A stretch of 64,000 nt of DNA, taken from Geoanaerobacter pelophilus (lineage in GTDB: Bacteria; Desulfobacterota; Desulfuromonadia; Geobacterales; DSM-12255). Position 1 is the stretch's first letter. Each line of letters begins with the position of its first letter. The DNA lies in NCBI RefSeq assembly GCF_018476885.1, contig NZ_JAHCVJ010000004.1, forward strand, positions 248,001 to 312,000. The letters run 5' to 3'. Both the position numbers and the translations under genes were made by a program. Shown here in pieces: positions 55,900 through 63,814 of the stretch. Under the pieces are notes generated by a model. The model had not been told where the DNA came from and did no database searches. It was given only the letters and a program-made list of their open reading frames with translations.

Positions 55900-56055
55900 C
55901 TATTCGTTCACCAACGCCGGCGCCCTTTTGGTGCCGCTGGTGTAAAGCACGCCGATATCGAGCCAGATGCCGTCCGGCGTCGCCAGCTGAGCCACCTCCT
56001 GCAGGTGCTCCTGTCGGAAACGCTCCAGAGCGTGCGGTGGCAATTGTTGCAGCAT
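55900..56055 (-). pseudogene. C-terminal remnant of a SAM-dependent methyltransferase
   Basis: A 51-codon frame whose product contains RFRQEHLQEVAQLATPDGIW and LDIGVLYTSGT. This is the usual last 50 residues of class I SAM-dependent methyltransferases (short Gly-rich domain lost). Nothing resembling the SAM-binding domain lies upstream; the DUF1697 gene ends 27 bases away. It is best explained as the tail left by a deletion. No ribosome binding site precedes its ATG. Confidence 0.6.
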
Positions 56056-56082
56056 ACCACGAAATCCGGCGTTTCAGATTTG

Positions 56083-56634
56083 CTATCCCAACAAACGAGT
56101 CTCCCGCGCTAATTCCATTATCTTGCACACGGTCCGCCAATTCCTGAAGGTCATGGGGACACCGAGAAGCCGCTCCGCATTTGCGGCAAGTTTGGATCTG
56201 CTGATACCATCAGGGGCATGCAGATAGAAAACAGTATCCTTCAATGCATACCGCTCGCTTTCACTTCTCAGCTTCTCAAGCCTTTCCATATCCGGGATTG
56301 CGGGTGTTGCCCCCAGGAAGGCCAGATGCAGTGTGTTCGGTTCGGCAATCGCTTCGGGAAATGGATTTACCGCCATCGCCGTCTCCATCTCACCCACATC
56401 CAGCAGGAGCACAAAAGGCTCGAAGCCGTAACGCTCCCTGATCCGGGAGCGGATCATTTCGGCGAGTCGCTCCTTGTCGCCTTCCGCGGCCCGGAAAACC
56501 GCATTACCGCTTTGGATATAGGTTGCGACCTGCTGAAGGCCAAGCTCTTCCAGGAGCATCACCAGTTCCTTCATGGGCAGCACGTTGTTACCGCCAACGT
56601 TTATCCCCCTGAGCAGGGCGATGTAGTTATGCAT
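56083..56634 (-). CDS. DUF1697 family protein
   Basis: 183 residues from the ATG after AGAAGGAAG. The N terminus YIALLRGINVGGNNVLPMKE is diagnostic of DUF1697, and VATYIQSGNAVF follows. The fold is two ferredoxin-like halves; the function is unknown. It is complete and lies just upstream of the methyltransferase remnant on the same strand. Confidence 0.92.
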   Translation of the reverse strand: MHNYIALLRGINVGGNNVLPMKELVMLLEELGLQQVATYIQSGNAVFRAAEGDKERLAEMIRSRIRERYGFEPFVLLLDVGEMETAMAVNPFPEAIAEPNTLHLAFLGATPAIPDMERLEKLRSESERYALKDTVFYLHAPDGISRSKLAANAERLLGVPMTFRNWRTVCKIMELARETRLLG

Positions 56635-56732
56635 TTCTTCCTTCTCCAGACGATATTTCACTCAGGGTGCACCGGCAATCGGGGCAGCTCCCGGTCCATC
56701 ACGAACCCAGGCGCGACTGGTAAAGAAACCTG

Positions 56733-57086
56733 TTACTCATAATGGGCAAAAGCCCTGACCACCTTATTATCCGGCCCGAAATGGAACACCTCGGCTGCCA
56801 AGCGGCCACCCGCGCCGCGGTAATGAAGGGTAACGCTATTGACGCCGACCAGCGTCGCTATCAGCTCAAAATGCAGGTCGGGAATCATGGTGAGCGCCTT
56901 GGCCCAGTAGGCGCCAACCGCCACCTTACCCGTCAACCGACCGCTCGGCTCGCCAGCTATCTGGACAATAAACGGTGAATTCATCTCGAAATCATCGGCA
57001 TAGTGGGCAAGTACCCGTTCCAGGTCGTGGCCGTTCCAGGCTTCGATCCATTCCCGGGCAAATTGTTCGGCAAATTCCTTGTTCAT
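56733..57086 (-). CDS. SnoaL/NTF2-like protein
   Basis: 117 residues from the ATG after GAGGAA. The N-terminal helix FAREWIEAWNGHDLERVLAHYADDF and the beta-rich remainder match the SnoaL-like branch of the NTF2 fold, a small cone-shaped pocket used by isomerases, hydrolases and binding proteins. The particular role cannot be told. It stands between the DUF1697 and flavoprotein genes. Confidence 0.83.
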   Translation of the reverse strand: MNKEFAEQFAREWIEAWNGHDLERVLAHYADDFEMNSPFIVQIAGEPSGRLTGKVAVGAYWAKALTMIPDLHFELIATLVGVNSVTLHYRGAGGRLAAEVFHFGPDNKVVRAFAHYE

Positions 57087-57154
57087 GTTTCTGTTCCTCT
57101 TGGCTGGGAGTTCAATCTTGGGCGCAGTCACCACCTGACAGATTGACCGCGGTG

Positions 57155-57805
57155 TCAGCTGGAGACCCCGGCAAGCCTTGCACCCATTTCATACGCCCGT
57201 TGACAATCCTGGGGGAATACCTCCTCATGGCGTTGCGCCTTGTGGACCGGGTCGAAACTCTCGATCACCACCTTCGAATAATCGTCCACCTGACAGGTGT
57301 CGAAGCTGCACAGTGATTCGACCGTGCCGAGCATCAGCTGCATATACCGTTCGTTGGATTTATAAAAGTACTCGTAACCGAATTCCTTGCTTCGTTCTTC
57401 CGTGACGTTCATGGTGTAGATGAAGCCGGTCTTGATCCTTCTGGGGAACAGGGTCCCGTAAGGAACGGTATAGGTCAGATACTGAAACAGCAGCCGCTCC
57501 ATAAAGCTGCGGGTCTCGCCGGTAACCGAGCCGAAATAGATCGGCGAACCGATTACCAGGGCATCGGCATTGGCAATCTTCTGCAGTACCGGGGTCAAGC
57601 CATCCTTCATGGCACAAGTGCCATAGCTTTTGCCCCCCCTGGTCTTACAGGCGAAACAGCTTATGCACCCCTTGAAATCAAGGTCATACAGGTGGACAAG
57701 CTCAGTCTCGGCGCCTTGTGTCGCAGCGCCTTCCAGCGCCTTTTCCAGCAGAGTGGCCGTATTCCATTTTTTTCTCGGGCTGCCGTTGATAGCGATGATC
57801 TTCAT
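57155..57805 (-). CDS. Flavodoxin-fold NAD(P)H-dependent oxidoreductase
   Basis: 216 residues. The FMN phosphate loop INGSPRKKWNTATLL (6-20) and ADALVIGSPIYFGSVTGETRSF are typical of the NADPH-dependent FMN reductase family. Between them CISCFACKTRGG (about 48-59) resembles the compact cysteine motif of iron-sulfur flavoproteins, but with one fewer Cys, so cluster binding is uncertain. The C-terminal half is longer than in simple reductases. Electron transfer role presumed. Confidence 0.85.
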   Translation of the reverse strand: MKIIAINGSPRKKWNTATLLEKALEGAATQGAETELVHLYDLDFKGCISCFACKTRGGKSYGTCAMKDGLTPVLQKIANADALVIGSPIYFGSVTGETRSFMERLLFQYLTYTVPYGTLFPRRIKTGFIYTMNVTEERSKEFGYEYFYKSNERYMQLMLGTVESLCSFDTCQVDDYSKVVIESFDPVHKAQRHEEVFPQDCQRAYEMGARLAGVSS

Positions 57806-57882
57806 GTGGCTCTCTCCTCTTCAGGTGTCTGTGGTCGTATTCTTAATTTTGCCTGCCTGATGCAAGGTCAGTTAGCTTCACG

Positions 57883-58308
57883 CTATTTGGTCATCCACGA
57901 CGCCTTGGTGGCCAGGCGTTTACCATCTTCCAGGGTTGCCTGGGTCAGGCTCCCGGCTTGCGCCTGGATACAGATGAAATAAAGATCCTCAGCACCGGCC
58001 TGCCAGGCGCGCTCCCCTGCTGGCGCAACTCTAATCAAGCTCCCTTCCTGGATCGGGAACTCCTCTCCATCGATGAAGAAGGCGCCGCTACCGCGTAGAA
58101 CAATGTAAAGCTCCTCATTTTTCTCGTGGCTATGAACGAATGGCATCCCCTTACCGGCTGGCAGACGGTTCAGTGAGACCTCACAGCCGGTGAGCCCCAG
58201 CTCCTTGCCAATGAAGTATTTCCCGTGAAAACCCATGAAATCTTGATTCAATAAGGTTTCCAGTGGGCCGATGTGCTCGACGGTGAAATTTTTGCCACTC
58301 TGCTTCAT
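57883..58308 (-). CDS. Cupin-domain protein
   Basis: 141 residues; ATG after AAGGAG. Single cupin barrel with the metal-site residues HSHEKNEELYIVLRGSG (about 67-83) and a second motif lacking the usual His (RVAPAGERAWQAG). It probably binds a small molecule or acts as an isomerase-like enzyme; function unknown. The neighbouring upstream region holds a decayed PAS gene. Confidence 0.85.
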   Translation of the reverse strand: MKQSGKNFTVEHIGPLETLLNQDFMGFHGKYFIGKELGLTGCEVSLNRLPAGKGMPFVHSHEKNEELYIVLRGSGAFFIDGEEFPIQEGSLIRVAPAGERAWQAGAEDLYFICIQAQAGSLTQATLEDGKRLATKASWMTK

Positions 58309-58397
58309 CGCGTGCTCCTTCTTCCTCTTGAGATTATTAGACCGGTCGTCTAGTCATCCGGCAAAAAATTATTGGCGCCGCAGCGCAGTGGAAAACA

Positions 58398-58633
58398 TCA
58401 TCTCTCCACCAGCCCCGCTTTGACCGCGAACGGGTTCCACGACGGGTCGCGGTGGGCGTCGTATTCCGTTAATTGCGCCAGCCAGTCGGTTACCCCCTGG
58501 CCAGAAGCTTTTTCCCCAGCTCCCCCGATGCCGGGCTGAAAACCTTGCGGGCAAAGTCGTTCAGGCCGATGACGCGCAGATCGTCAGAGAGGAGCACCAG
58601 ACCGATATTGAGGTCGCTCGTAAGGTTTTCCAT
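58398..58633 (-). pseudogene. Decayed PAS-domain gene
   Basis: A 47-codon frame (58490-58633) starts MENLTSDLNIGLVLLSDDLR and continues VIGLNDFARKVF, the beginning of a PAS sensor domain. It stops directly after a GGGGG run. One extra base there would continue into VTDWLAQLTEYDAHRDPSW down to the stop at 58398. The domain is far too short to fold, so this is a truncated and frameshifted remnant. The second part is not recognised and may come from another gene. Confidence 0.45.
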
Positions 58634-58742
58634 GGTCTTAACACTCCCAATCCGGCAGATTGTCATACACCCTCATTGTCATAGTATCCCTGTAGCTCCT
58701 CAACGAGCAACTTCCGCTGCGGGCCGTTTGCCAAGAGTAACC

Positions 58743-59912
58743 TTAGCGGTCGTTTCCCCGCATCATCAGAAAGAACAGCACCAAACTGACCAGGGCCACA
58801 CTGCCGGCAACGGCAAAACCGGTAGGGTAGCCGATCCGCTTCAGAGCCAGCCCCATGACCGTGGAACCGGCCATCATCCCGAGATAAATACAGCTGTTAT
58901 ACATCCCCATGGCCAGCCCCCGCTGCACCGCAGGAACCAGTTCCGCAATCAGGGCGCCGATGGCGGTGAAAACCAGGGCCATCCCCACCCCCATGACAAC
59001 AGCGCAGGCCAGCAGGTAGCCGAGTTGCGCGCCTTGGCCCAGCGCAGCCAGCGACAGCGCCAGGCAGACCAGGCCGACAGTCACCAGCCGGCGGCGGTCG
59101 CAGCGGTCGGCAAGCCTGCCGATCGGCACCCTGCCAAAGACATTGGTAATGGCCTGGGCGGCAAACACCAGGCCGACCTGGGCCGGATCATAGCCATACT
59201 GGGCAGCATACATAGGGAGAAAGGTCAGGAACACCCCAAAACTGATGCAGCTCCCGACAGTCGCCAGCAGACAGGCCAGCAGGCTGCGGCTGCGCAGCAA
59301 CTGGGCACTGGCTGCCAGAGCGGCATGAAGTTCCGTCTTATGTCGCGGCGGGCCGCTGGGCAGCACCAGCAACGCTAGCACCATGACCGCCATCAACAAG
59401 CCTCCGGATATCAAAAACACCTGGCGCAGCCCCACTGTCTTGGCCAGGAAACCGCCTGTCGCCGGCCCCAGGGTCATGGCAATGTAAATGGCGGTGGTAT
59501 ACCAGCCGTAGGCCTGTCCCAGCCGGTGCGCCGGCATGACATCCGCTACCAGCGACAGCATACCGGGGGCAAAGGCTGCCAGCCCGGCGCCGAAAAGCAC
59601 ATAGGCGGCAGCCATCTCCACCGGCTGGTGGCACTGGGTTACCAGCAGTGACGAGACAGCAGTGGCAAGCACCCCGGCAATGATCGGCAGCTTGCGACCG
59701 GTGCGGTCCGCCAGCAGACCGGCCGGAATGGACAGCAGCCCGGCAGTCAGCATGAAGGCGCCGTTGATGGTCCCCACCTGGGCCGGACCGGCCCCCAGCG
59801 TGGCCGCAAACAACGGCATTACCGGAATACGCAGGTACGAGCTGAAAAAGGCAGCAAAACCTATCAGGCAGAGCAAAAGAAACGGTGAGAGCGTGTTTGT
59901 AGGTTTGGTCAT
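58743..59912 (-). CDS. MFS transporter
   Basis: 389 residues with 12 hydrophobic helices. The loop between helices 2 and 3 has GLLADRTGRKLPII and the matching loop in the second half GRLADRCDRRRLV, the usual major-facilitator motif A pair. Drug-exporter style DHA1 topology; substrate unknown. An unusual N-terminal run LSPFLLLCLIGFAAFFSSYLR starts helix 1. The gene is flanked by remnants on both sides. Confidence 0.88.
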   Translation of the reverse strand: MTKPTNTLSPFLLLCLIGFAAFFSSYLRIPVMPLFAATLGAGPAQVGTINGAFMLTAGLLSIPAGLLADRTGRKLPIIAGVLATAVSSLLVTQCHQPVEMAAAYVLFGAGLAAFAPGMLSLVADVMPAHRLGQAYGWYTTAIYIAMTLGPATGGFLAKTVGLRQVFLISGGLLMAVMVLALLVLPSGPPRHKTELHAALAASAQLLRSRSLLACLLATVGSCISFGVFLTFLPMYAAQYGYDPAQVGLVFAAQAITNVFGRVPIGRLADRCDRRRLVTVGLVCLALSLAALGQGAQLGYLLACAVVMGVGMALVFTAIGALIAELVPAVQRGLAMGMYNSCIYLGMMAGSTVMGLALKRIGYPTGFAVAGSVALVSLVLFFLMMRGNDR

Positions 59913-60060
59913 GAAATATGGTTGCCCATTTATCTCCGGGAGATCAGGGGTTGTTGACCACGTGGCATCCTGACCCCGAAAAAATATTTGAATCTACCCC
60001 TGTTCATGGTGGCGACACTTTAGTATCCTGGCGTCAGTTCACAGTTTTCACTTTACGCAC

Positions 60061-60250
60061 TTATGTTCGCTGCTCCATGAGCGAAACAGCGAGGGAATAG
60101 TCCTGATAATGACCGTGGAACGTGGCGAGCAGTGACCGCGGCAGCACCATGTAGCTCAGGCGCAACGCCGGGGAGAGTATCTTGATCCCGGATCTGCCGG
60201 TAAAGCTGTTTATACAAGGGAGCAGAGTCGTTGTTGTCAAGGATGAACAT
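60061..60250 (-). pseudogene. Remnant of a MocR/PdxR-type regulator
   Basis: Minus-strand codons from 60250 read MFILDNNDSAPLYKQLYRQI, the standard start of MocR-family (GntR-HTH plus aminotransferase) regulators. In another frame, without any gap, ILSPALRLSYMVLPRSLL and YSLAVSLMEQRT follow to the stop at 60061; this matches the aminotransferase half just after the PLP lysine. The wing helix and about 250 residues in between are missing. An internal deletion has joined both ends out of frame. The neighbour across the promoter is a pyridoxamine-oxidase-like gene, a common target of such regulators. Confidence 0.65.
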
Positions 60251-60306
60251 AAATACCCCATCACCCCTTAGGGCGAATAACCACCAAAACCAAGGAGACA
60301 GAATCG

Positions 60307-60678
60307 ATGATCCCCGAAAAATTATTGGAAATCCTGAAACAGGACGGCATTGTTGCCATTGCTACGCTAGGCCCGGATGGGCCGCATCTGGTCAATACCT
60401 GGAACAGCTATCTCCGCATCACCAGCGATGGCCGCCTGTTGATTCCTGCCGGTTACATGCACCGCACCGAGGCGAATATCACCAGCAATCCCGAGGTTTT
60501 GATTACGTTAGGGAGCAGCAAAGTGCAGGGCTTGCATGGGCCGGGCGCCGGCTTCCTCATCAAGGGGCAGGCCGTTTTTATCAACGCCGGACCGGATTTC
60601 GACCTGCTCAAGTCAACATTCTCCTGGTTACGGGCCACCTTGGCCGTGACACCTGATTCGATCACACAAACGTGGTAA
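60307..60678 (+). CDS. Pyridoxamine 5'-phosphate oxidase-like FMN-binding protein
   Basis: 123 residues; ATG after CAAGGAGA. Split-barrel FMN-binding fold with IVAIATLGPDGPHLVNTW (about 15-32) and IPAGYMHRTEANI (about 46-58). It probably binds FMN or a relative and reduces or oxidises a small substrate; true pyridoxamine-phosphate oxidases are longer (about 210), so a PdxH role is unlikely. Divergent from a MocR-type remnant, which may once have regulated it. Confidence 0.85.
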   Translation: MIPEKLLEILKQDGIVAIATLGPDGPHLVNTWNSYLRITSDGRLLIPAGYMHRTEANITSNPEVLITLGSSKVQGLHGPGAGFLIKGQAVFINAGPDFDLLKSTFSWLRATLAVTPDSITQTW

Positions 60679-61051
60679 ATGGCCCATTCGCGCCCTGGCG
60701 ACGGCCAGCTCATAAGCGAAAGTGAAAGCAAGGGCCGTCCCCCTCTGAGCAGCCTTTTTCCGCATGATTTCCCTACTGCATACACCCGAGCGGTGACAGC
60801 GTCAAGATGGGAATGACGAGGGGGACGCTTGCTTCACGCAACGCAATAAACTGTTCTCCTTAATCTTACCAGCTTATTACCTCAATGCCGGATATTCATT
60901 AAAACCCAGATATTGCCTTTTAAGACAAAAAACATGTCCCTTGCTGTCAGCGTAACTACCGCCGCCTTTTCAGCGACAATCAGCGATTACTGACTTATTA
61001 TGTCTCACTCTCATGCTACCCTGCCCCAAACTCCCAACCGGAGGTAATCAC
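60679..61051. other. Gene-free stretch with an imperfect inverted repeat
   Basis: 373 bases without a credible gene. An inverted repeat (60724-60835, listed separately) occupies the first third. The second part is AT-rich and probably holds the promoter of the radical SAM gene. Confidence 0.5.
60724..60835. repeat. Imperfect long inverted repeat
   Basis: The left arm GAAAGCAAGGGCCGTCCCCC (60724-60743) is the reverse complement of the right arm GGGGGACGCTTGCTTC (60820-60835) apart from a three-base bulge and one extra base. The spacer is about 70 bases. The structure could be a small non-autonomous element or a processed hairpin; no target duplication was seen. Confidence 0.45.
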
Positions 61052-62350
61052 ATGGCCGTGGCGACTGAGATGATGGACAAACTGAAAATCCTGGCCGAAG
61101 GGGCGAAGTACGACGTCTCCTGCTCCTCCAGCGGCAGCTTTCGCCGCAACAAGGACGGCATCGGCAATGCAGCGTCTTGCGGCATCTGCCACACCTGGAC
61201 CAGCGATGGTCGTTGCGTCTCGCTGCTCAAAGTGCTGATGACCAACAGCTGCATCTTCGACTGCGCCTACTGCGTCAACCGCCGGAGCAACGATGTGCAA
61301 CGGGTGCTGCTGACCCCGGCAGAGGTGGCAGAGCTGACTATCGGCTTTTATCGCCGCAACTACATCGAGGGGCTGTTCCTTAGCACCGGAGTGGTCCGCT
61401 CTCCTGACTACACCATGGAGCTGCTGATCGAGGCGGTGCGCACCCTGCGCGAGCAGTACCGCTTCAACGGCTATATCCACCTGAAGCTGGTGCCTGGCGC
61501 AGATCCCCTGCTGGTGCAGCAGGCCGGACTGCTGGCCGACCGGGTGAGCGTCAACCTGGAGCTGCCGACCCGGGAAGGCTTGGCGCTGCTGGCTCCGGAC
61601 AAGAGCCGCGACGCCGTTATCGGCCCGATGCGCCAGGTGAACAGCCTGATCACCATCAACCGGGCCGAGCGCAAGGAGTCCCGCAAGGTAGCGCGTTTTG
61701 CCCCGGCCGGACAGAGCACCCAACTGATCGTCGGCGCTACCAAGGAAACCGACCGGCAGATCGTCACCCTGTCGGAGCAGCTCTACCAGCGGATGGAGCT
61801 GAAGCGGGTCTATTATTCGGCCTTCATCCCGGTGGTTGCTGACACCCGCCTCCCTGCTCTTCCCAATTCGCCGTTGCGGCGGGAACACCGGCTGTATCAG
61901 GCCGATTGGCTGCTCCGTTACTACGGCTTCAGCGCCCAGGAACTGCTCGACGAGGAACGCCCCAACCTGGAGACGGATCTCGATCCGAAAACCGGCTGGG
62001 CGCTGCGCCATCTGGAACTGTTCCCGGTTGAGATCAACGGCGCTGACTATGAAGTACTGCTGCGGATCCCCGGGATCGGCGTCCGCTCGGCCCAGCGCAT
62101 CGTCAGGGCGCGGCGGCAGGGGCATCTGAGCATGGACGACCTGGCAAAGCTCGGCGTGGTGCTGAAGCGGGCGCGCTATTTCATAACCGCCAGAGGCCGC
62201 TATGCCGGCGAATGCGCCATTGACAGCACTCTGCTGCGGAGCCGGCTGCTCGAAACTCCGGCGAAAAAGGGTGCAGCACAGCTTGAGTTGCCGTTTTCCC
62301 GGCCCCAGGCAAGTGACGAAGCAATCAGCCTGATCTCAGGGGAGCTGTAA
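61052..62350 (+). CDS. Putative DNA modification/repair radical SAM protein
   Basis: 432 residues from the ATG after GGAGG. The radical SAM cluster motif is CIFDCAYC (about 67-74), preceded by extra cysteines (SCSSSGSF, CGICHTW). The C-terminal third has a helix-hairpin-helix (RIPGIGVRSAQRIVRARR), which points to DNA contact. It matches the family called putative DNA modification/repair radical SAM protein, whose reaction is not known. The next gene overlaps its stop by one base and encodes the family's usual partner. Confidence 0.9.
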   Translation: MAVATEMMDKLKILAEGAKYDVSCSSSGSFRRNKDGIGNAASCGICHTWTSDGRCVSLLKVLMTNSCIFDCAYCVNRRSNDVQRVLLTPAEVAELTIGFYRRNYIEGLFLSTGVVRSPDYTMELLIEAVRTLREQYRFNGYIHLKLVPGADPLLVQQAGLLADRVSVNLELPTREGLALLAPDKSRDAVIGPMRQVNSLITINRAERKESRKVARFAPAGQSTQLIVGATKETDRQIVTLSEQLYQRMELKRVYYSAFIPVVADTRLPALPNSPLRREHRLYQADWLLRYYGFSAQELLDEERPNLETDLDPKTGWALRHLELFPVEINGADYEVLLRIPGIGVRSAQRIVRARRQGHLSMDDLAKLGVVLKRARYFITARGRYAGECAIDSTLLRSRLLETPAKKGAAQLELPFSRPQASDEAISLISGEL

Positions 62351-63096
62351 TGAGCGGCGTCTACCGCTACGACGGCAGCTTCAGCGGACTGCTGACGGTG
62401 ATGGCCCGGCTGCTGCCGCAACGCACAGTTCCAGATGCCATTGGCATAGATCCGCCCCAGCAACAAAGCCTTTTTTGCGAGGCGATCGACGTTGCAACCG
62501 ACGAACGGCTGGTGGAACAGTTCTGGCCCGAGCTGATCGCACGGCTGACGCCGGGCTGCCTCCACCGCATCCGCCAGGTCTTTCTGGCCGATTACCCGGA
62601 GCGGGAGCTGCTGATCTGCCGCTACCTGCTGCTTGCCTGGGAAAAAGGGCGCGGGGTTGCCGGCATGCTGGCCCACCCGCAGGTGGCGCCGCTCTGGAAA
62701 CTGGCACAGCAGGTGGGCCACGAAGCGCACCGCTACCTGGGGTTTGTTCGGTTCCAGGAGGTAAACGGCGGTTTTTATTACAGCGCCATCGCTCCCGATC
62801 ACCGGATTCTGCCACTTATTGCCTCGCATTTTGCCGCCCGCTTCAGCGACCAGCAGTGGGTGATTCATGACCAAAACCATGGCGAGGGGATCGTCTATGA
62901 TCTGCGTCAGCGGCACTGGCTGTTGCTCCCGATGGAACGCCACGCCAAACCGGACCTGACTCCAGATGAAGAGCATTTTCAACAGTTGTGGCGCAGCTAC
63001 TTTACAACCCTGGCGATCGACGAGCGGCAAAATCTCAGGCTGCAGCAGGGAAAGGTGCCGCTCAAAGTGCGGCCGTGGCTGGTGGAATTTGGCTAG
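62350..63096 (+). CDS. DUF4130 family probable DNA-repair partner protein
   Basis: 248 residues; ATG overlaps the previous stop as TAATG, so translation is coupled. It matches the DUF4130/TIGR03915 group throughout: YRYDGSFSGLLTVM near the N terminus, the central GHEAHRYLGFVRFQE, and FHAARF-like HFAARFSDQQWVIHD. In other bacteria this domain is fused to UdgX-type uracil-DNA glycosylases, which supports a DNA-repair role. No glycosylase domain is present here. Confidence 0.88.
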   Translation: MSGVYRYDGSFSGLLTVMARLLPQRTVPDAIGIDPPQQQSLFCEAIDVATDERLVEQFWPELIARLTPGCLHRIRQVFLADYPERELLICRYLLLAWEKGRGVAGMLAHPQVAPLWKLAQQVGHEAHRYLGFVRFQEVNGGFYYSAIAPDHRILPLIASHFAARFSDQQWVIHDQNHGEGIVYDLRQRHWLLLPMERHAKPDLTPDEEHFQQLWRSYFTTLAIDERQNLRLQQGKVPLKVRPWLVEFG

Positions 63097-63144
63097 CTGC
63101 TTATTTTTATGATCACGCTCATTTAATTGTTGCATTACATTTAC

Positions 63145-63182
63145 CTCCTGTTTATTATGAGCGCAGTCACAATAAACAGGAG
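63145..63182 (+). promoter_or_regulatory. Inverted repeat covering the TetR ribosome binding site
   Basis: CTCCTGTTTATT (63145-63156) and AATAAACAGGAG (63171-63182) form a perfect 12-bp inverted repeat around 14 bases. The right arm contains the AGGAG ribosome binding site for the ATG at 63191. As RNA it would hide that site; as DNA it could be an autoregulatory operator. Confidence 0.65.
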
Positions 63183-63190
63183 CAGATAGT

Positions 63191-63814
63191 ATGCGTATCA
63201 GCGAGCAGGCCAAGCATGAGACCAGAAGCCGCATTCTGACGACAGCGGCGGAGCTCTTTTGCACAAAAGGGTTCGAGGAGAGCACTACCAGGGAGATCGC
63301 CCTGACAGCGGGGCTGGCTGCCGGAACCATGTTCAACTACTTTCCCAGCAAGGAAACCCTGGCCATGACCATGGTTACAGAGGCGCTCCGCCAGGGAACC
63401 GAAGATTTTCGCCGGCGCCGGACCAACGAGGAACAACTTGCCGAAGAACTGTTCATGTTTATCGCCTCCGGTCTGCGACTGCTGCAGCCGATGCGCCCCT
63501 TTCTCGGCCCGGTGCTGGAACGCTCCTTAAGCCCATTTCCCCGCAAGTCAACCTGCCCCGAAGGTGATGCGACCCGACAGGAGCACCTGGCCGTGGTGCA
63601 GGAGATCATCAACCACCACGGCTTTACCGAGCCACCGGATCATGTGGCAATGACCATCTACTGGTCCCTCTACCTGGGGATCCTCGCCTGCTGGACCAAT
63701 GATCCATCCCCCAACCAGGAGGAGAGCCGCGCCATGATCGACTATTCCCTGCAGGTATTTGTGCAGATGATTACCGGCGGCGATGCCGAGAAAGGAGCGG
63801 CCAATGACTGCTGA
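63191..63814 (+). CDS. TetR-family transcriptional regulator
   Basis: 207 residues. N-terminal helix-turn-helix (about 8-54) with ILTTAAELFCTKGFEESTTR and AAGTMFNYFPSKETL, the classical TetR pattern. The ligand-binding C-terminal part is unlike any characterised member. An inverted repeat lies directly before the start and may be its own operator. Its end overlaps the next gene by 11 bases, so it probably controls that operon. Confidence 0.93.
   Translation: MRISEQAKHETRSRILTTAAELFCTKGFEESTTREIALTAGLAAGTMFNYFPSKETLAMTMVTEALRQGTEDFRRRRTNEEQLAEELFMFIASGLRLLQPMRPFLGPVLERSLSPFPRKSTCPEGDATRQEHLAVVQEIINHHGFTEPPDHVAMTIYWSLYLGILACWTNDPSPNQEESRAMIDYSLQVFVQMITGGDAEKGAANDC

Noticed and set aside
55802-56140. 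112-codon minus-strand frame between lrgA and DUF1697 genes
   Set aside because: It overlaps the methyltransferase remnant in another frame and the latter has clear family similarity; this frame has low-complexity Gly/Ala/Arg content.
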